A DNA stretch of 64,000 bases, taken from NCBI RefSeq assembly GCF_004801285.1, contig NZ_SSNY01000004.1, positions 248,001-312,000 on the forward strand. The letters are read 5' to 3'. The notes under the pieces were generated by a model. The model ran no database searches. It had not been told where the DNA came from and saw only the letters and a program-made list of their open reading frames with translations. Shown here piece by piece: positions 24,977-34,670 of the stretch (positions are counted from its first letter, which is position 1; every line of letters begins with the position of its first letter). This DNA comes from Ollibium composti (GTDB lineage Bacteria; Pseudomonadota; Alphaproteobacteria; Rhizobiales; Rhizobiaceae). The translations under genes were made by a program, and so were the position numbers.

Positions 24977-25130
24977 TGAAGCAGGTAAAAGGTCCGGCGT
25001 TTCGTCAGCCGCTATGCTCGGATCTGTCCCAAACGTCAGCGCCCGAACGACAGGGCCGGTGGCGATTTTCATCTGTTGGCCGATATCGGCGGCTCTTCTG
25101 GACAAGCCCGGAGATGGCGCGGAAGCGGTC

Positions 25131-25403
<273 letters not shown>

Positions 25404-25976
25404 CTATGCGGCGGCGTCGCGGGCGGCCTCGCTGAGGAAAGTAAAGACATAGTCCGAGAAGGAACGCCAGCACTCGACGCGGAAAGCGTCTTCGGCCGGG
25501 CGGTAGAGGATGATCTCGGCCTTGCCGAGCACCGTACGCGAGCAGGCGCCGACCGGGAATGCCGCCAGCGACAGGTCCTGCGGGCAGCCGGCATTGACGC
25601 AGGCCTCAGCCGCTGGACCACTGACGGAAATCGCCACGTTGCGGTGCGAGATGCCGACCGCCGAGTGCAGTTGCTTCGCCTTGGCGCAGTCGCCAAGCAG
25701 GTCCTTGCCCTCTTCGTCGAACACCAGCCATTCGTCCGGCCCGAGCCACAGCGCGATACGGCTGCCCTTGGCGGCCGAGGTCTTCGGTTTCTGCGGCAGC
25801 GTGAGGCCGAGCGCCCGCGACAGCGAGGCGACTGATTCGGCCGACGCCCGCAGCGAGACGCGCTCGGCCGGCCCCAGCGGCTCGACCTTCACACTCTTGC
25901 CTGTCGCCTCGCGCCCTGCCAGCGCCGGACGGCGCTCCACGCCCGCCGGAGCGGACTTCACGGCCCCTTTAGCCAT
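25404..25976 (-). CDS. soxG: Sarcosine oxidase gamma subunit
   Basis: This 190-aa protein is the smallest-but-one subunit of heterotetrameric sarcosine oxidase, which oxidises sarcosine to glycine and forms methylene-tetrahydrofolate plus H2O2. The SoxG signature lies in LWLGPDEWLVFDEEGK, SAVGISHRNVAISVSGPAAE and FRVECWRSFSDYVFTFLSEA. The start ATG at 25976 overlaps the end of soxA by eight bases. Order B-D-A-G on the minus strand is the classic operon. The N-terminal 30 residues are Ala/Arg-rich and probably disordered. Confidence 0.95.
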   Translation of the reverse strand: MAKGAVKSAPAGVERRPALAGREATGKSVKVEPLGPAERVSLRASAESVASLSRALGLTLPQKPKTSAAKGSRIALWLGPDEWLVFDEEGKDLLGDCAKAKQLHSAVGISHRNVAISVSGPAAEACVNAGCPQDLSLAAFPVGACSRTVLGKAEIILYRPAEDAFRVECWRSFSDYVFTFLSEAARDAAA

Positions 25977-28962
25977 TGAGGCGTTCCCCCTTCTCGTCGA
26001 AGAACACGGTGCCCGACACTTCCACTTCGATGACGCGATCCGGCATCGGCACATAGAGCGTCTGGCCCATCTTCTCGCGTCCGCCGGCGACCAAGCCAAG
26101 GGCAATGCTGCGGCCGCAATTTTCCGACCAGTAGCTCGAGGTGACGTGGCCGATCATCTTCATAGGGATCGGCTGGCTGGGATCGGCGACGATCTGCGCG
26201 CCCTCCTCCAGCACGACGTTGGGGTCCTTCGTCTTCAGGCCGACGAGCTGCTTGCGCCCCGGCGCCACGAGGTCAGGCCGCATCATGCCGCGCATGCCGA
26301 CGAAATCGGCCTTCTTCTTGCCGATCGCCCAGTCAATGCCCGCATCGTTGACCGTAACCGTGCCGTCCGTGTCCTGACCAACGATGATGTAGCCCTTCTC
26401 GGCGCGCAGCACATGCATGGTCTCCGTGCCGTAGGCGCAGGCGCCGTGCTTCTGGCCCTCGGCCCACAGCGCTTCCCACACCGCCTCACCGTAGTCGGCC
26501 GGCACGTTGACCTCGAAGCCGCGCTCGCCCGAGAACGACATGCGGAACAGCCTGGTCGGCACGCCGCAAATCTTGCCCTCGCGCACCGACATGTGTGGGA
26601 AGGCTTCGTCCGACAGGTCGATGCCCTCGACCAGCGGCTCGATGATCTTGCGCGAGTTCGGACCCTGCACCGCGACCACCGCCCATTGCTCGGAGATCGA
26701 GGTGAGCCACACCTTCAGCTGCGGGAACTCGGTCTGGAGATAGTCCTCCATCTGGTTCATGACGCGCGCCGCACCGCCGGTCGTCGTCGTCACATGGAAG
26801 CGGTCTTCCGCCAGCCGCCCGACCACGCCGTCGTCATAGATGAAGCCGTCCTCGCGCAGCATCAGCCCGTAGCGGCAGCGGCCGGGCGCCAGCTTCTGCC
26901 AGGGGTTGGTGTACATCAGTTCCATGAAGGTCGCGGCGTCCGGCCCGACCACCTCGATCTTGCCCAGCGTCGAGGCGTCGAACAAGCCGGCCGTCTTGCG
27001 CACCGTCACGCATTCGCGGTTGACGGCCGCGTGCATGTCCTCGCCCGCCTTGGCGAAATACCAGGCACGCTTCCATTGGCCGACGTCCTCGAACACGGCG
27101 CCGTGCTTTTCCGCCCAGCCATGGGTGGTAGTGCGCCGCGTCGGGTCGAACAGCGCGCCGCGCGCATGATTAGCGATGGAACCGAAGGTCACCGGCGTAT
27201 AGGGCGCCCGGAAGGTGGTGAGCCCCACCTGCGGGATCGGCTTACCGAGTTCTTCCGCCGCGATCGCCAGCCCATGCATGTTGGAGGTCTTGCCCTGGTC
27301 GGTCGCCATGCCGTTGGTGGTGAAGCGCTTGACGTGCTCGATCGAGCGCATGCCCTCGTGCACGGCCTGGCGGATGTCCTTCGCGGTCACGTCGTTCTGG
27401 AAATCGACGAAGGCCTTGACCGTCGTGCCGGGACCCGCGCCGGGCGCCGCCCCCAGCATGCCACGCGACCAGCCTTCGCTGGCCTCCACCTTCGGCTTGG
27501 CGGATTTCGCCGCCTTGCCGCCCGCTTCCTTGGCAGCCTTCGCGCCGGCCGCATAGGCTTCGTCCACCGAAGCTGCCAGCCCGTCGGTGCCGTTGCAGGC
27601 GCCGACCGACACGCAATCCTGCGCATAGGTGCCGGGCAGGAAGCGCTTGACCTCATCGTTGAAGGCGACCTTGCCGCGCGACTGCGAGAACAGGTGCACC
27701 GACGGCGTCCAGCCGGCCGACATCAGAAGCGCGTCGATGGGCAGGGTCCGCTCGCCGCCGCCAGTGCGCTTCTGCACGGTCATGGAATTGACGCGCAGCT
27801 TGCCGCCGACGCGCACCACGGCGCGGCCGTCATGGATTTCGATGTTGGCGGCGCGTGCCTGGTCGACCAGCTCGCCGGACGGGTTGTCACGCAGGTCGAC
27901 GATGGCCGCCACGTTGACGCCGGCCTTCTTCAGGTCGAGCGCCGCCGCATAGGCCGAATCGTTGGCCGTATAGATGCCGACGTTGCGGCCCACCGCCACG
28001 CCGTAGTGATTGAGATAGGTGCGCGCCGCAGAGACGAGCATGATGCCGGGCCGGTCGTTGTCGGCGAACACCATGTGCCGCTCGATGGCCCCGGTGGCGA
28101 GCACCACCTTCTTCGCCCGAATTTGCCACAGCCGCTCGCGCGGCAGGTCGCGGCCGGGTGCTGCGAGATGGTCGGAAACGCGCTCGACCAGGCCGATGAA
28201 ATTCTGCGCGTAGTAGCCGAAGGCGGTCGTACGGTTGAGCACGCGCACATTGTCCATCGCCTTCAGCCTGGCGACAACGCCCTGCGCCCAGGTCCATCCG
28301 TCCTGCCCGTCGATCCGCGCGCCGGCCTCGAAGCGCAAGGCGCCGCCGAAATCAGCCTGCTCGTCGACGACGATGACGCGCACGCCGGTTTCCGCCGCCG
28401 CCAAAGCCGCCGCAAGGCCCGCCGCGCCGCCGCCAAGCACAAGCACCTCGCAATGGGCGAAGCGCGCTGCATAGTGGTCCGGATCGGGTTGGTCCGGCGC
28501 CACGCCGAGGCCGGCGGCAGCCCTGATCTTCGGCTCGTAGAGCGATTTCCACGCCGTCTTCGGCCACATGAAGGTCTTGTAGTAGAAACCGGCCGAGAAC
28601 AGCGGCGAAAAAGCGTCGTTGACCGCGCCGACGTCGAAGGACAGCGACGGCCAGCGGTTCTGCGAGGCAGCCTCCAACCCGTCATAGAGTTCCTGCACGG
28701 TGGCGCGCACGTTCGGCGTGCGGCGCGCCGCGTCGCGGCGGATTTCGACCAGCGCGTTCGGCTCCTCGGCGCCGGCAGAAAGGATGCCCCGCGGGCGATG
28801 GTACTTGAACGAGCGGCCGGCAAGGTGGACGCCATTGGCGAGCAGCGCCGAGGCCAGCGTATCGCCTTCGATGCCCGCATACGGCCTGCCGTCGAAGCTG
28901 AACTTGGCGACCTTGGCATGACTGAAGCGGCCGGCGCCGGAAATGCGATAAGAGGCGGCCAT
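25969..28962 (-). CDS. soxA: Sarcosine oxidase alpha subunit
   Basis: This 997-aa large subunit carries the NAD site and the folate site. N-terminal residues 1-90 form the 2Fe-2S-like fold with RSFKYHRPRGILSAG; the dinucleotide loop VLVLGGGAAGLAAALAAAET lies near 175. A pyridine-nucleotide oxidoreductase region follows, and the C-terminal ~380 residues are a glycine-cleavage T-like aminomethyltransferase domain (from about 610, including NSRKIIEPLVEG and GERGFEVNVPADYG). ATG 28962 overlaps the soxD stop by one base (TAATG). The length and order match known SoxA proteins. Confidence 0.97.
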   Translation of the reverse strand: MAASYRISGAGRFSHAKVAKFSFDGRPYAGIEGDTLASALLANGVHLAGRSFKYHRPRGILSAGAEEPNALVEIRRDAARRTPNVRATVQELYDGLEAASQNRWPSLSFDVGAVNDAFSPLFSAGFYYKTFMWPKTAWKSLYEPKIRAAAGLGVAPDQPDPDHYAARFAHCEVLVLGGGAAGLAAALAAAETGVRVIVVDEQADFGGALRFEAGARIDGQDGWTWAQGVVARLKAMDNVRVLNRTTAFGYYAQNFIGLVERVSDHLAAPGRDLPRERLWQIRAKKVVLATGAIERHMVFADNDRPGIMLVSAARTYLNHYGVAVGRNVGIYTANDSAYAAALDLKKAGVNVAAIVDLRDNPSGELVDQARAANIEIHDGRAVVRVGGKLRVNSMTVQKRTGGGERTLPIDALLMSAGWTPSVHLFSQSRGKVAFNDEVKRFLPGTYAQDCVSVGACNGTDGLAASVDEAYAAGAKAAKEAGGKAAKSAKPKVEASEGWSRGMLGAAPGAGPGTTVKAFVDFQNDVTAKDIRQAVHEGMRSIEHVKRFTTNGMATDQGKTSNMHGLAIAAEELGKPIPQVGLTTFRAPYTPVTFGSIANHARGALFDPTRRTTTHGWAEKHGAVFEDVGQWKRAWYFAKAGEDMHAAVNRECVTVRKTAGLFDASTLGKIEVVGPDAATFMELMYTNPWQKLAPGRCRYGLMLREDGFIYDDGVVGRLAEDRFHVTTTTGGAARVMNQMEDYLQTEFPQLKVWLTSISEQWAVVAVQGPNSRKIIEPLVEGIDLSDEAFPHMSVREGKICGVPTRLFRMSFSGERGFEVNVPADYGEAVWEALWAEGQKHGACAYGTETMHVLRAEKGYIIVGQDTDGTVTVNDAGIDWAIGKKKADFVGMRGMMRPDLVAPGRKQLVGLKTKDPNVVLEEGAQIVADPSQPIPMKMIGHVTSSYWSENCGRSIALGLVAGGREKMGQTLYVPMPDRVIEVEVSGTVFFDEKGERLNG

Positions 28963-29258
28963 TATTTTGCAACTCCCGGCAGCTTCTTCGGCTTCGGCTC
29001 GCCGGCCTTGTAGGTCATGACGAACTTGTCGGTGACGGTGTCGCGCACCGCGTTGAAGAAACGCGCGCAGCCATGGATATGGCGCCAGCGCTCGTAGATG
29101 ACGCCTTTCGGATTCGAGCGGATGAAGAAGTATTTCTCGAAATCCTCGTCGCTTGTCGCGGCCATGTTGGCCGAGCGCACGACATGCGCCTCGCCGGCGT
29201 TGCGGAACTCGAGCTCCGGCCGTTCTTCCTCGCAATAGGGGCAGCGGATCAAAAGCAT
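28962..29258 (-). CDS. soxD: Sarcosine oxidase delta subunit
   Basis: This 98-aa zinc-binding subunit has the pattern LIRCPYCEEERPELEF (CPYC pair) and later ERWRHIHGCARFFNAVRD, where the His and Cys complete the Zn site. It stabilises the alpha-beta-gamma complex. It sits 19 bases after soxB and shares one base with soxA. The length is typical. Confidence 0.96.
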   Translation of the reverse strand: MLLIRCPYCEEERPELEFRNAGEAHVVRSANMAATSDEDFEKYFFIRSNPKGVIYERWRHIHGCARFFNAVRDTVTDKFVMTYKAGEPKPKKLPGVAK

Positions 29259-29277
29259 TTCGTCCCCCTCGCCTTTC

Positions 29278-30531
29278 TCAGTGCGCCACGGCGGCGGCGG
29301 CCGCCTCGTCGATCAGCCGGCCGGTGCGGAAGCGTTCCAGCGTGAACGGCGCGTTGATCGGGTGCGGCTCGTCGCGGGCGATGGTGTGGGCGAAGACGTT
29401 GGCCGAGCCTGGCGTCGCCTTGAAGCCGCCGGTGCCCCAGCCGCAATTGACGTAGAGCCCCTTCACCGGCGTCTTGGCCAGGATCGGCGAGCGGTCCGGC
29501 GTCACGTCAACGATGCCGCCCCACGAGCGCAGCATCTTCATGCGCGTGAACATCGGGAACATCTCGCAGATGGCATCCAGCGTGTGTTCGAGGATATGGA
29601 GTCCACCCGTTTGTGAATAGGAAATATACTGGTCGGTGCCGGCGCCGATCACCAGTTCGCCCTTGTCGGACTGGGAGATGTAGGCGTGCACGGTGTTCGA
29701 CATCACCACGCACGGCACCACCGGCTTGACCGGCTCCGACACCAGCGCCTGCAAGGGGTAGCTTTCCAGCGGCATCCTGACGCCCGCCATGTCCATGATG
29801 ACGGAGGTGTTGCCGGCCGCCACCACGCCGACCTTCTTGGCACCGATGAAGCCCTTGGTCGTCTCGACGCCCGTTACCGCGCCGCTGGCGTCGCGCCGAA
29901 CGGCCGTGACCTCGCAGTTCTGGATGATGTCGACGCCGCGCGCATTGGCCGCGCGCGCATAGCCCCAGGCAACCGCGTCGTGACGCGCCGTGCCTCCGCG
30001 CCGCTGCAAGGCAGCGCCCATCACCGGATAGCGCGCGTTCTTCGAGATGTTCAGCGGCGGGCAGAATTCCTTCGCCTGTTCCGGCGTCAGCCACTCGTTG
30101 TCGACGCCGTTCAGCCGGTTGGCGTGGATATGACGCTTGAACACCTGCACGTCATGGACGTTGTGCGCCAGCATCATGACGCCGCGCGGCGAATACATGA
30201 CGTTATAGTTGAGGTCCTGGCTGAGCCCGTCCCACAGCTTGACCGCATGGTCGTAGATGCCGGCCGATTCGTCGTAGAGGTAGTTGGAGCGGATGATGGT
30301 GGTGTTGCGGCCGGTGTTGCCACCGCCGAGCCAGCCCTTCTCCACCACCGCGACGTTGGTGATGCCGTGCTCCTTGGCCAGATAGTAGGCCGTCCCCAGC
30401 CCATGCCCGCCGGCGCCGACGATGACGACGTCGTATTCCTTCTTCGGCTCGGGCGAGCGCCATTGCTCCTCCCAGCCCTTGTGGCCGCGCATGGCCTCGC
30501 GGGCGATGGCGAATACCGAATATTTCTTCAC
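29278..30531 (-). CDS. soxB: Sarcosine oxidase beta subunit
   Basis: This 417-aa catalytic subunit oxidises sarcosine. The FAD-binding Rossmann loop [20 protein letters not shown] is at 36-55, the covalent FMN histidine is likely H184 in [12 protein letters not shown], and [15 protein letters not shown] near the C-terminus is the conserved flavin site. GTG 30531 was chosen because it gives the usual [15 protein letters not shown] start of SoxB; the longer frame upstream is not conserved. It is first of the operon, facing the SDR gene across a 213-base intergenic region that must hold both promoters. Confidence 0.97.
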   Translation of the reverse strand: MKKYSVFAIAREAMRGHKGWEEQWRSPEPKKEYDVVIVGAGGHGLGTAYYLAKEHGITNVAVVEKGWLGGGNTGRNTTIIRSNYLYDESAGIYDHAVKLWDGLSQDLNYNVMYSPRGVMMLAHNVHDVQVFKRHIHANRLNGVDNEWLTPEQAKEFCPPLNISKNARYPVMGAALQRRGGTARHDAVAWGYARAANARGVDIIQNCEVTAVRRDASGAVTGVETTKGFIGAKKVGVVAAGNTSVIMDMAGVRMPLESYPLQALVSEPVKPVVPCVVMSNTVHAYISQSDKGELVIGAGTDQYISYSQTGGLHILEHTLDAICEMFPMFTRMKMLRSWGGIVDVTPDRSPILAKTPVKGLYVNCGWGTGGFKATPGSANVFAHTIARDEPHPINAPFTLERFRTGRLIDEAAAAAVAH

Positions 30532-30744
30532 GTTGTGGCCTCGAATGACTACCGGCGCGAGGTGTATCACTATCGAAACGCCATCTCCATCCTTGCGCTG
30601 TTTGCGACGGCGATTGCCGCTTTGTGCGGGCGGCGTCGCGTGTACCGTCCATTCGCTTCGCAAGTATCGGGTGGAGAGGAGAGGGCTCGATCTGCCACCT
30701 GTGGGTCACGCTGGAAACAGCACCTCCCACAAGAAGGAAGCACG

Positions 30745-31503
30745 ATGTTCACTCTCATCAACAAGGTTGCAATCGTCACAGGCGCGAGTTCCGGCATCGG
30801 CCGCGCCACGGCCAGGCTGTTCGCCGAACAGGGCGCAAAGGTCGTGGTTGCCGCGAGGCGGCAAGCCGAACTCGATGAATTGGTGGACGAAATCGCCTCC
30901 AATGGAGGCGAAGCCGCTGCACTGGCCGGCGACGTGAAGGACGAGGCCTATGCAAAGGCATTGACGGACATGGCGACCGGCAGGTTCGGCGGGCTGGACA
31001 TCGCCTTCAACAATGCCGGCATCGTCGGCGCGATGGGGCCGATCTCCGATCTGACACAGGAAGCATGGCACGAGGTTATCGATACCAACCTGACGAGCGC
31101 CTTCCTTGCATCCAAATACCAGATCCCCGCCATGCTGGAACGCGGCGGCGGTTCGCTGATCTTCACCTCGAGCTTTGTCGGCCACACCATCGGCATGCCG
31201 GGAATGGCCCCTTACGCCGCCAGCAAGGCTGCCCTGATCGGGCTGACGCAGGCATTGGCTGCCGAGTTCGGCCCGAAGGGTATCCGGGTCAACGCGCTGC
31301 TGCCGGGTGGCACGGACACACCCGCCGCGACTTTCAAGACACCGGAAGCCCGCACCTTCGTCGAAAGCCTTCACGCGCTGAAACGCGTGGCGCGGCCTGA
31401 CGAAATTGCCCGCTCGGCGCTGTTTCTGGCTTCCGAGGCGTCGAGTTTCACCACCGGCACGGCCTTGTTCGCCGATGGCGGTGTTTCCATCAATCGGACC
31501 TGA
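30745..31503 (+). CDS. SDR family oxidoreductase
   Basis: This 252-aa short-chain dehydrogenase/reductase has the NAD(P) motif TGASSGIGRATARL (12-25), NNAG (about 86-89), the catalytic Ser in FTSSFVG and YAASKAALIG with the Tyr and Lys of the YxxxK pair. The C-terminal TTGTALFADGGVS is the usual end for the classical glucose/3-oxoacyl-ACP-like group. ATG 30745 follows AAGAAGGAAG; the much longer frame upstream is an antisense shadow of soxB. The substrate is unknown. Confidence 0.93.
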   Translation: MFTLINKVAIVTGASSGIGRATARLFAEQGAKVVVAARRQAELDELVDEIASNGGEAAALAGDVKDEAYAKALTDMATGRFGGLDIAFNNAGIVGAMGPISDLTQEAWHEVIDTNLTSAFLASKYQIPAMLERGGGSLIFTSSFVGHTIGMPGMAPYAASKAALIGLTQALAAEFGPKGIRVNALLPGGTDTPAATFKTPEARTFVESLHALKRVARPDEIARSALFLASEASSFTTGTALFADGGVSINRT

Positions 31504-31589
31504 GCCTTCAAAATCACGCCTGTGGGTATTGCGTGCGGGCGGTTCGCATCCGACGGACACGATGTTAGAGCGTGTGCCAAGGTGATGCG

Positions 31590-33098
31590 ATGAAAGTGGA
31601 CATTGACATGGGCGTGGCCGGCCCCGGCAAGCCGGCCGCGCTCGATCTTGAGGAATTGCTGGCGACCCGGTTGCTCGTGCAGGGCAATTCGGGTTCCGGC
31701 AAGTCCCACCTCCTGCGCCGCCTGCTGGAGCAGAGTGCGTCTTGGGTGCAGCAATGCGTGATCGACCCGGAAGGCGATTTCGTCACGCTGGCCGATAAAT
31801 TCGGCCATGTCGTCGTCGACGCCCAGCGCACCGAGGCGGAACTCACCCGCATCGCCGGCCGCATCCGCCAGCACCGCGTTTCCGTCGTGCTCAACCTCGA
31901 AGGGTTGGACGTCGAGCAGCAGATGCGCGCCGCCGCGGCTTTTCTGGGCGGGCTTTTCGACGCCGAGCGCGACCATTGGTATCCGATGCTGGTGGTGGTG
32001 GACGAGGCGCAGCTTTTCGCCCCCGCCGCCGCCGGCGAAGTGGCCGACGAGGCACGCAAAGTGTCGCTCGGCGCCATGACCAACCTGATGTGCCGCGGCC
32101 GCAAGCGCGGACTGGCCGGCGTCATCGCCACGCAGCGCCTCGCCAAGCTGGCCAAGAACGTCGCCGCGGAAGCCTCCAATTTCCTCATGGGCCGCACCTT
32201 CCTCGACATCGACATGGCCCGCGCCGCCGATCTTCTGGGCATGGACCGCCGGCAGGCCGAAATGTTCCGTGACCTCGCACGGGGCCATTTCGTCGCCCTT
32301 GGCCCTGCCCTGTCGCGCCGGCCGCTGCCGCTCACCATCGGCCCTGTCGAAACGGCGGCGCGCTCCTCCAGCCCGAAGCTGACGCCGCTGCCGGAAGCGC
32401 CCGAGGATGCCCGCGACCTGATCTTCACACCCGGCCCGGACGAGGAGATGCTGCGCCCGCCGCGCCGCGTGGCACCACCCCCGCCGATGCCGACGGCGGA
32501 CCTTCTGGCCCAGCTTTCCAAGCCGAAGCTCGTGCTCGAACCGGCGCCCGAGCCGGTCTTCCCGCTGATCGACGAAGCCGAGCGCGAGGCCGGCATCGAT
32601 GCGGTGCTCGGTGAAATCCTCGAAGACCCGGACGCCGGCTTTCGCACCGACGCCGTGCTTTACCAGGATTTCCTCGTCCGCTGCCGCATCCGCCGCGTGC
32701 CGGGGGAGCCGCTGCACCTGTCGGCCTTCCGCCGCCGGCTGGCTGTGGCGCGTGCCGGCGTCGACGCGCGTGCGGCCGGCGGCGATGCCTGGGCCAAGGC
32801 GCTGGAGCTTTCCGAAAGCCTGCCGGACGACCTGCAAGGCATCTTCCTGCTGGTCGCCCGCGCCGCCGTCACGCAAGGCCCCTCGCCTTCCAACGCAGCC
32901 CTTGCCCGCGCCTACGGCACCCATTCGGAGCGGCGGGCGCAACGCCTGCTCGACTATTTCGAGGAGCGCGGCCTGCTCGTGGTGCGCACCGATTTTCAGG
33001 GCAAGCGTATCCTCGCCTTCCCCGATCTCGGCTGCGAGACGGCGCCCGGCGATCCCAACGCGCCGGAGCCGGCCACCCTCGGCCACGCGGCGGAATAG
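31590..33098 (+). CDS. HerA/DUF87-like ATPase with C-terminal winged helix
   Basis: This 502-aa predicted ATPase of the FtsK-HerA superfamily has Walker A GNSGSGKS (32-39), Walker B MLVVVDEA (133-140) with Glu139 as catalytic base, and a sensor/arginine segment MCRGRKRGLAGVIATQR (about 168-184). A Pro-rich linker follows (about 255-310), then a helical C-terminal region that ends in a winged-helix-like part (ALARAYGTHSERRAQRLLDY, ERGLLVVR). HerA-type ATPases move DNA or remodel proteins; no nuclease partner (NurA, Sir2, DUF4297) is next to it. It is found stand-alone in rhizobia. ATG 31590 follows AAGGTGA. The function is unproven. Confidence 0.85.
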   Translation: MKVDIDMGVAGPGKPAALDLEELLATRLLVQGNSGSGKSHLLRRLLEQSASWVQQCVIDPEGDFVTLADKFGHVVVDAQRTEAELTRIAGRIRQHRVSVVLNLEGLDVEQQMRAAAAFLGGLFDAERDHWYPMLVVVDEAQLFAPAAAGEVADEARKVSLGAMTNLMCRGRKRGLAGVIATQRLAKLAKNVAAEASNFLMGRTFLDIDMARAADLLGMDRRQAEMFRDLARGHFVALGPALSRRPLPLTIGPVETAARSSSPKLTPLPEAPEDARDLIFTPGPDEEMLRPPRRVAPPPPMPTADLLAQLSKPKLVLEPAPEPVFPLIDEAEREAGIDAVLGEILEDPDAGFRTDAVLYQDFLVRCRIRRVPGEPLHLSAFRRRLAVARAGVDARAAGGDAWAKALELSESLPDDLQGIFLLVARAAVTQGPSPSNAALARAYGTHSERRAQRLLDYFEERGLLVVRTDFQGKRILAFPDLGCETAPGDPNAPEPATLGHAAE

Positions 33099-33177
33099 GG
33101 ATCGCTTCGCTTTCCTGCAATTGGCCGTGGACAACGCGCCCTGATTCTGCTAAAGCGCGCCACAATTCGCGGTGGAG

Positions 33178-33194
33178 TCTGCCGCGGAGGCAGA
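33178..33194 (+). other. Hairpin in the rpsU leader
   Basis: TCTGCC (33178-33183) pairs with GGCAGA (33189-33194) around GCGGA, about 52 bases before the rpsU start. It may belong to the 5' untranslated region. No known riboswitch or tRNA fits. Confidence 0.3.
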
Positions 33195-33245
33195 TGGGTG
33201 TGGCCGTTTGCCTTGTGAATCCGAACCCGAAAGACAGGATCGCCC

Positions 33246-33506
33246 GTGCAGGTACTCGTCCGCGACAACAATGTTGACCAGGCGCTCCGCGCGCTCAAGA
33301 AGAAGATGCAGCGCGAAGGTATCTTCCGCGAGATGAAGATGCGCGGACACTACGAGAAGCCGTCGGAAAAGCGCGCCCGCGAGAAGGCTGAGGCCGTCCG
33401 CCGCGCCCGCAAGCTGGCTCGTAAGCGCGCCCAGCGCGAAGGCCTGCTGCCGTCGACGCCGCGCCCGACTCCGGCCGCCGGCGCTCCTGCCCGCGCGCCG
33501 CGCTGA
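33246..33506 (+). CDS. rpsU: 30S ribosomal protein S21
   Basis: This 86-aa protein has the invariant S21 core [20 protein letters not shown], then [20 protein letters not shown], followed by the Arg/Lys-rich helix and an alphaproteobacterial Pro/Ala tail ([15 protein letters not shown]). S21 sits on the 30S platform near the anti-Shine-Dalgarno and helps initiation. The start is GTG 33246 after AGACAGGAT. A strong terminator follows, so it is a single-gene unit. Confidence 0.97.
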   Translation: MQVLVRDNNVDQALRALKKKMQREGIFREMKMRGHYEKPSEKRAREKAEAVRRARKLARKRAQREGLLPSTPRPTPAAGAPARAPR

Positions 33507-33542
33507 TAGCGCCTATTTTTCGTCCCTTTCCGGGGATAATCG

Positions 33543-33576
33543 AGGTGGCGCGATGCGCAATCGCCGCCACCTTTTT
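33543..33576 (+). terminator. Intrinsic terminator of rpsU
   Basis: AGGTGGCG (33543-33550) pairs with CGCCACCT (33565-33572); an inner GCGAT/ATCGC pair extends the stem, and TTTT follows. Confidence 0.9.
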
Positions 33577-33662
33577 CATTTGGTCGATCAGCTATTGTTT
33601 GGTGAAATGGCCGTGGCCGGTGAGGGGTCGGCAGGGTCAAGGTAAGTGAGGACAGAGCAGCC

Positions 33663-34502
33663 ATGATTGTTTCGACCGCAGAACGCCGCACGGCCATGCG
33701 CGGCTTCGCGCTGACGGCTGCCCTCCTCTCCGGTCTTGCGCTCGCCGCTTGCCAGACCACGCCGGTCGGCCAACTCGCCAACATCGACAAGGCGCAAGGC
33801 TCCAGCGAGAACATTTCCTCGCTCAGTTCCGTCATCAACAGCAATCCGCGCGATCCCGAAGCCTACAACGTGCGCGGCTCGGCCTACGGCCGCAGCGGCC
33901 AGTACCAGGCGGCGCTGAAGGACTTCAACACCGCCATTCAGCTCAAGCCGGATTTCTACCAGGCCTATTCCAACCGCGCGCTGATCTATCGCTTCCTCGG
34001 CGACCAGCAGACGGCACTGGCCGACTACAACCGCGCCGTCCAGATCAATCCCAGCTATGACGCCGCCTATATCGGCCGCGGCAACCTCTACCGGAAGGCC
34101 GGCCAGACGCAGCTCGCCTTCAACGATTACCAGAAGGCCATCCAGCTCGACACCACCGATGCGCGCGCCTACAACAATCGCGGCCTGATCTACCAGCAGC
34201 AGGGCCAGCACAAGTTCGCCATCGAGGATTTCTCGACCGCCATCTCGCTGGCGCCGGATGCGTCCGAGCCCTACAACGGCCGCGGCCTGTCCTATCTCGC
34301 CACCGGCGACGAGCAGAACGCCTTCTCCGACTTCAACATGGCCATCAAGCTGGACAAGAAGAACGCCGAAGCGTGGGCCAACCAGGCGCTGGTCTACGAA
34401 CGGCGCGGCGACAAGCAGCGGGCGGCGAAGTCCTACCGCGAGGCGATCCACCTCAACCCGAACTACCAGCCAGCCAAGGACGGCCTGGCACGGGTGAGCT
34501 GA
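33663..34502 (+). CDS. TPR-repeat lipoprotein (NlpI-like)
   Basis: This 279-aa protein has a lipoprotein signal ending in the lipobox LALAAC (Cys at about 30), so it should be membrane-anchored in the periplasm. Six tetratricopeptide repeats follow from about 55 on, e.g. AEAYNVRGSAYG-like, QAYSNRALIYRFLGDQQTAL, AAYIGRGNLYRKAGQTQLAF, RAYNNRGLIYQQQGQHKFAI and EPYNGRGLSYLATGDEQNAF. Such repeats hold protein complexes together. The fold recalls NlpI, which controls murein hydrolases, but the partner here is unknown. An internal ATG at 33696 is an alternative start. Confidence 0.9.
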   Translation: MIVSTAERRTAMRGFALTAALLSGLALAACQTTPVGQLANIDKAQGSSENISSLSSVINSNPRDPEAYNVRGSAYGRSGQYQAALKDFNTAIQLKPDFYQAYSNRALIYRFLGDQQTALADYNRAVQINPSYDAAYIGRGNLYRKAGQTQLAFNDYQKAIQLDTTDARAYNNRGLIYQQQGQHKFAIEDFSTAISLAPDASEPYNGRGLSYLATGDEQNAFSDFNMAIKLDKKNAEAWANQALVYERRGDKQRAAKSYREAIHLNPNYQPAKDGLARVS

Positions 34503-34670
34503 CCCGGCGCAAACCCACGTCCCATTGTCGAAATATCGTGGCCGGCGATTGCCGTGCCACAGTCTTGCCGACAGCCGGCGATACCGATTTTCGTAGCCGG
34601 CACGTGCGCCGATACGGAACGGCCGGACGGGTTTGCCCGTTGTCCCGGTTCAGCAGAAGGACTTCCTATC

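Noticed and set aside
25510..29013. 1167-codon plus-strand open frame opposite soxA and soxG
   Set aside because: Composition is Arg/His/Ala-rich without any domain, whereas the minus strand gives full-length SoxA and SoxG with all motifs.
29686..30744. Long plus-strand open frame running through soxB into the SDR gene
   Set aside because: It is antisense to soxB in a GC-rich third-position frame; the SDR homology starts exactly at ATG 30745 with a good ribosome site.
33099..33245. Possible tRNA or small RNA before rpsU
   Set aside because: Only a 6-bp hairpin is seen; no cloverleaf, T-loop or CCA-type end.
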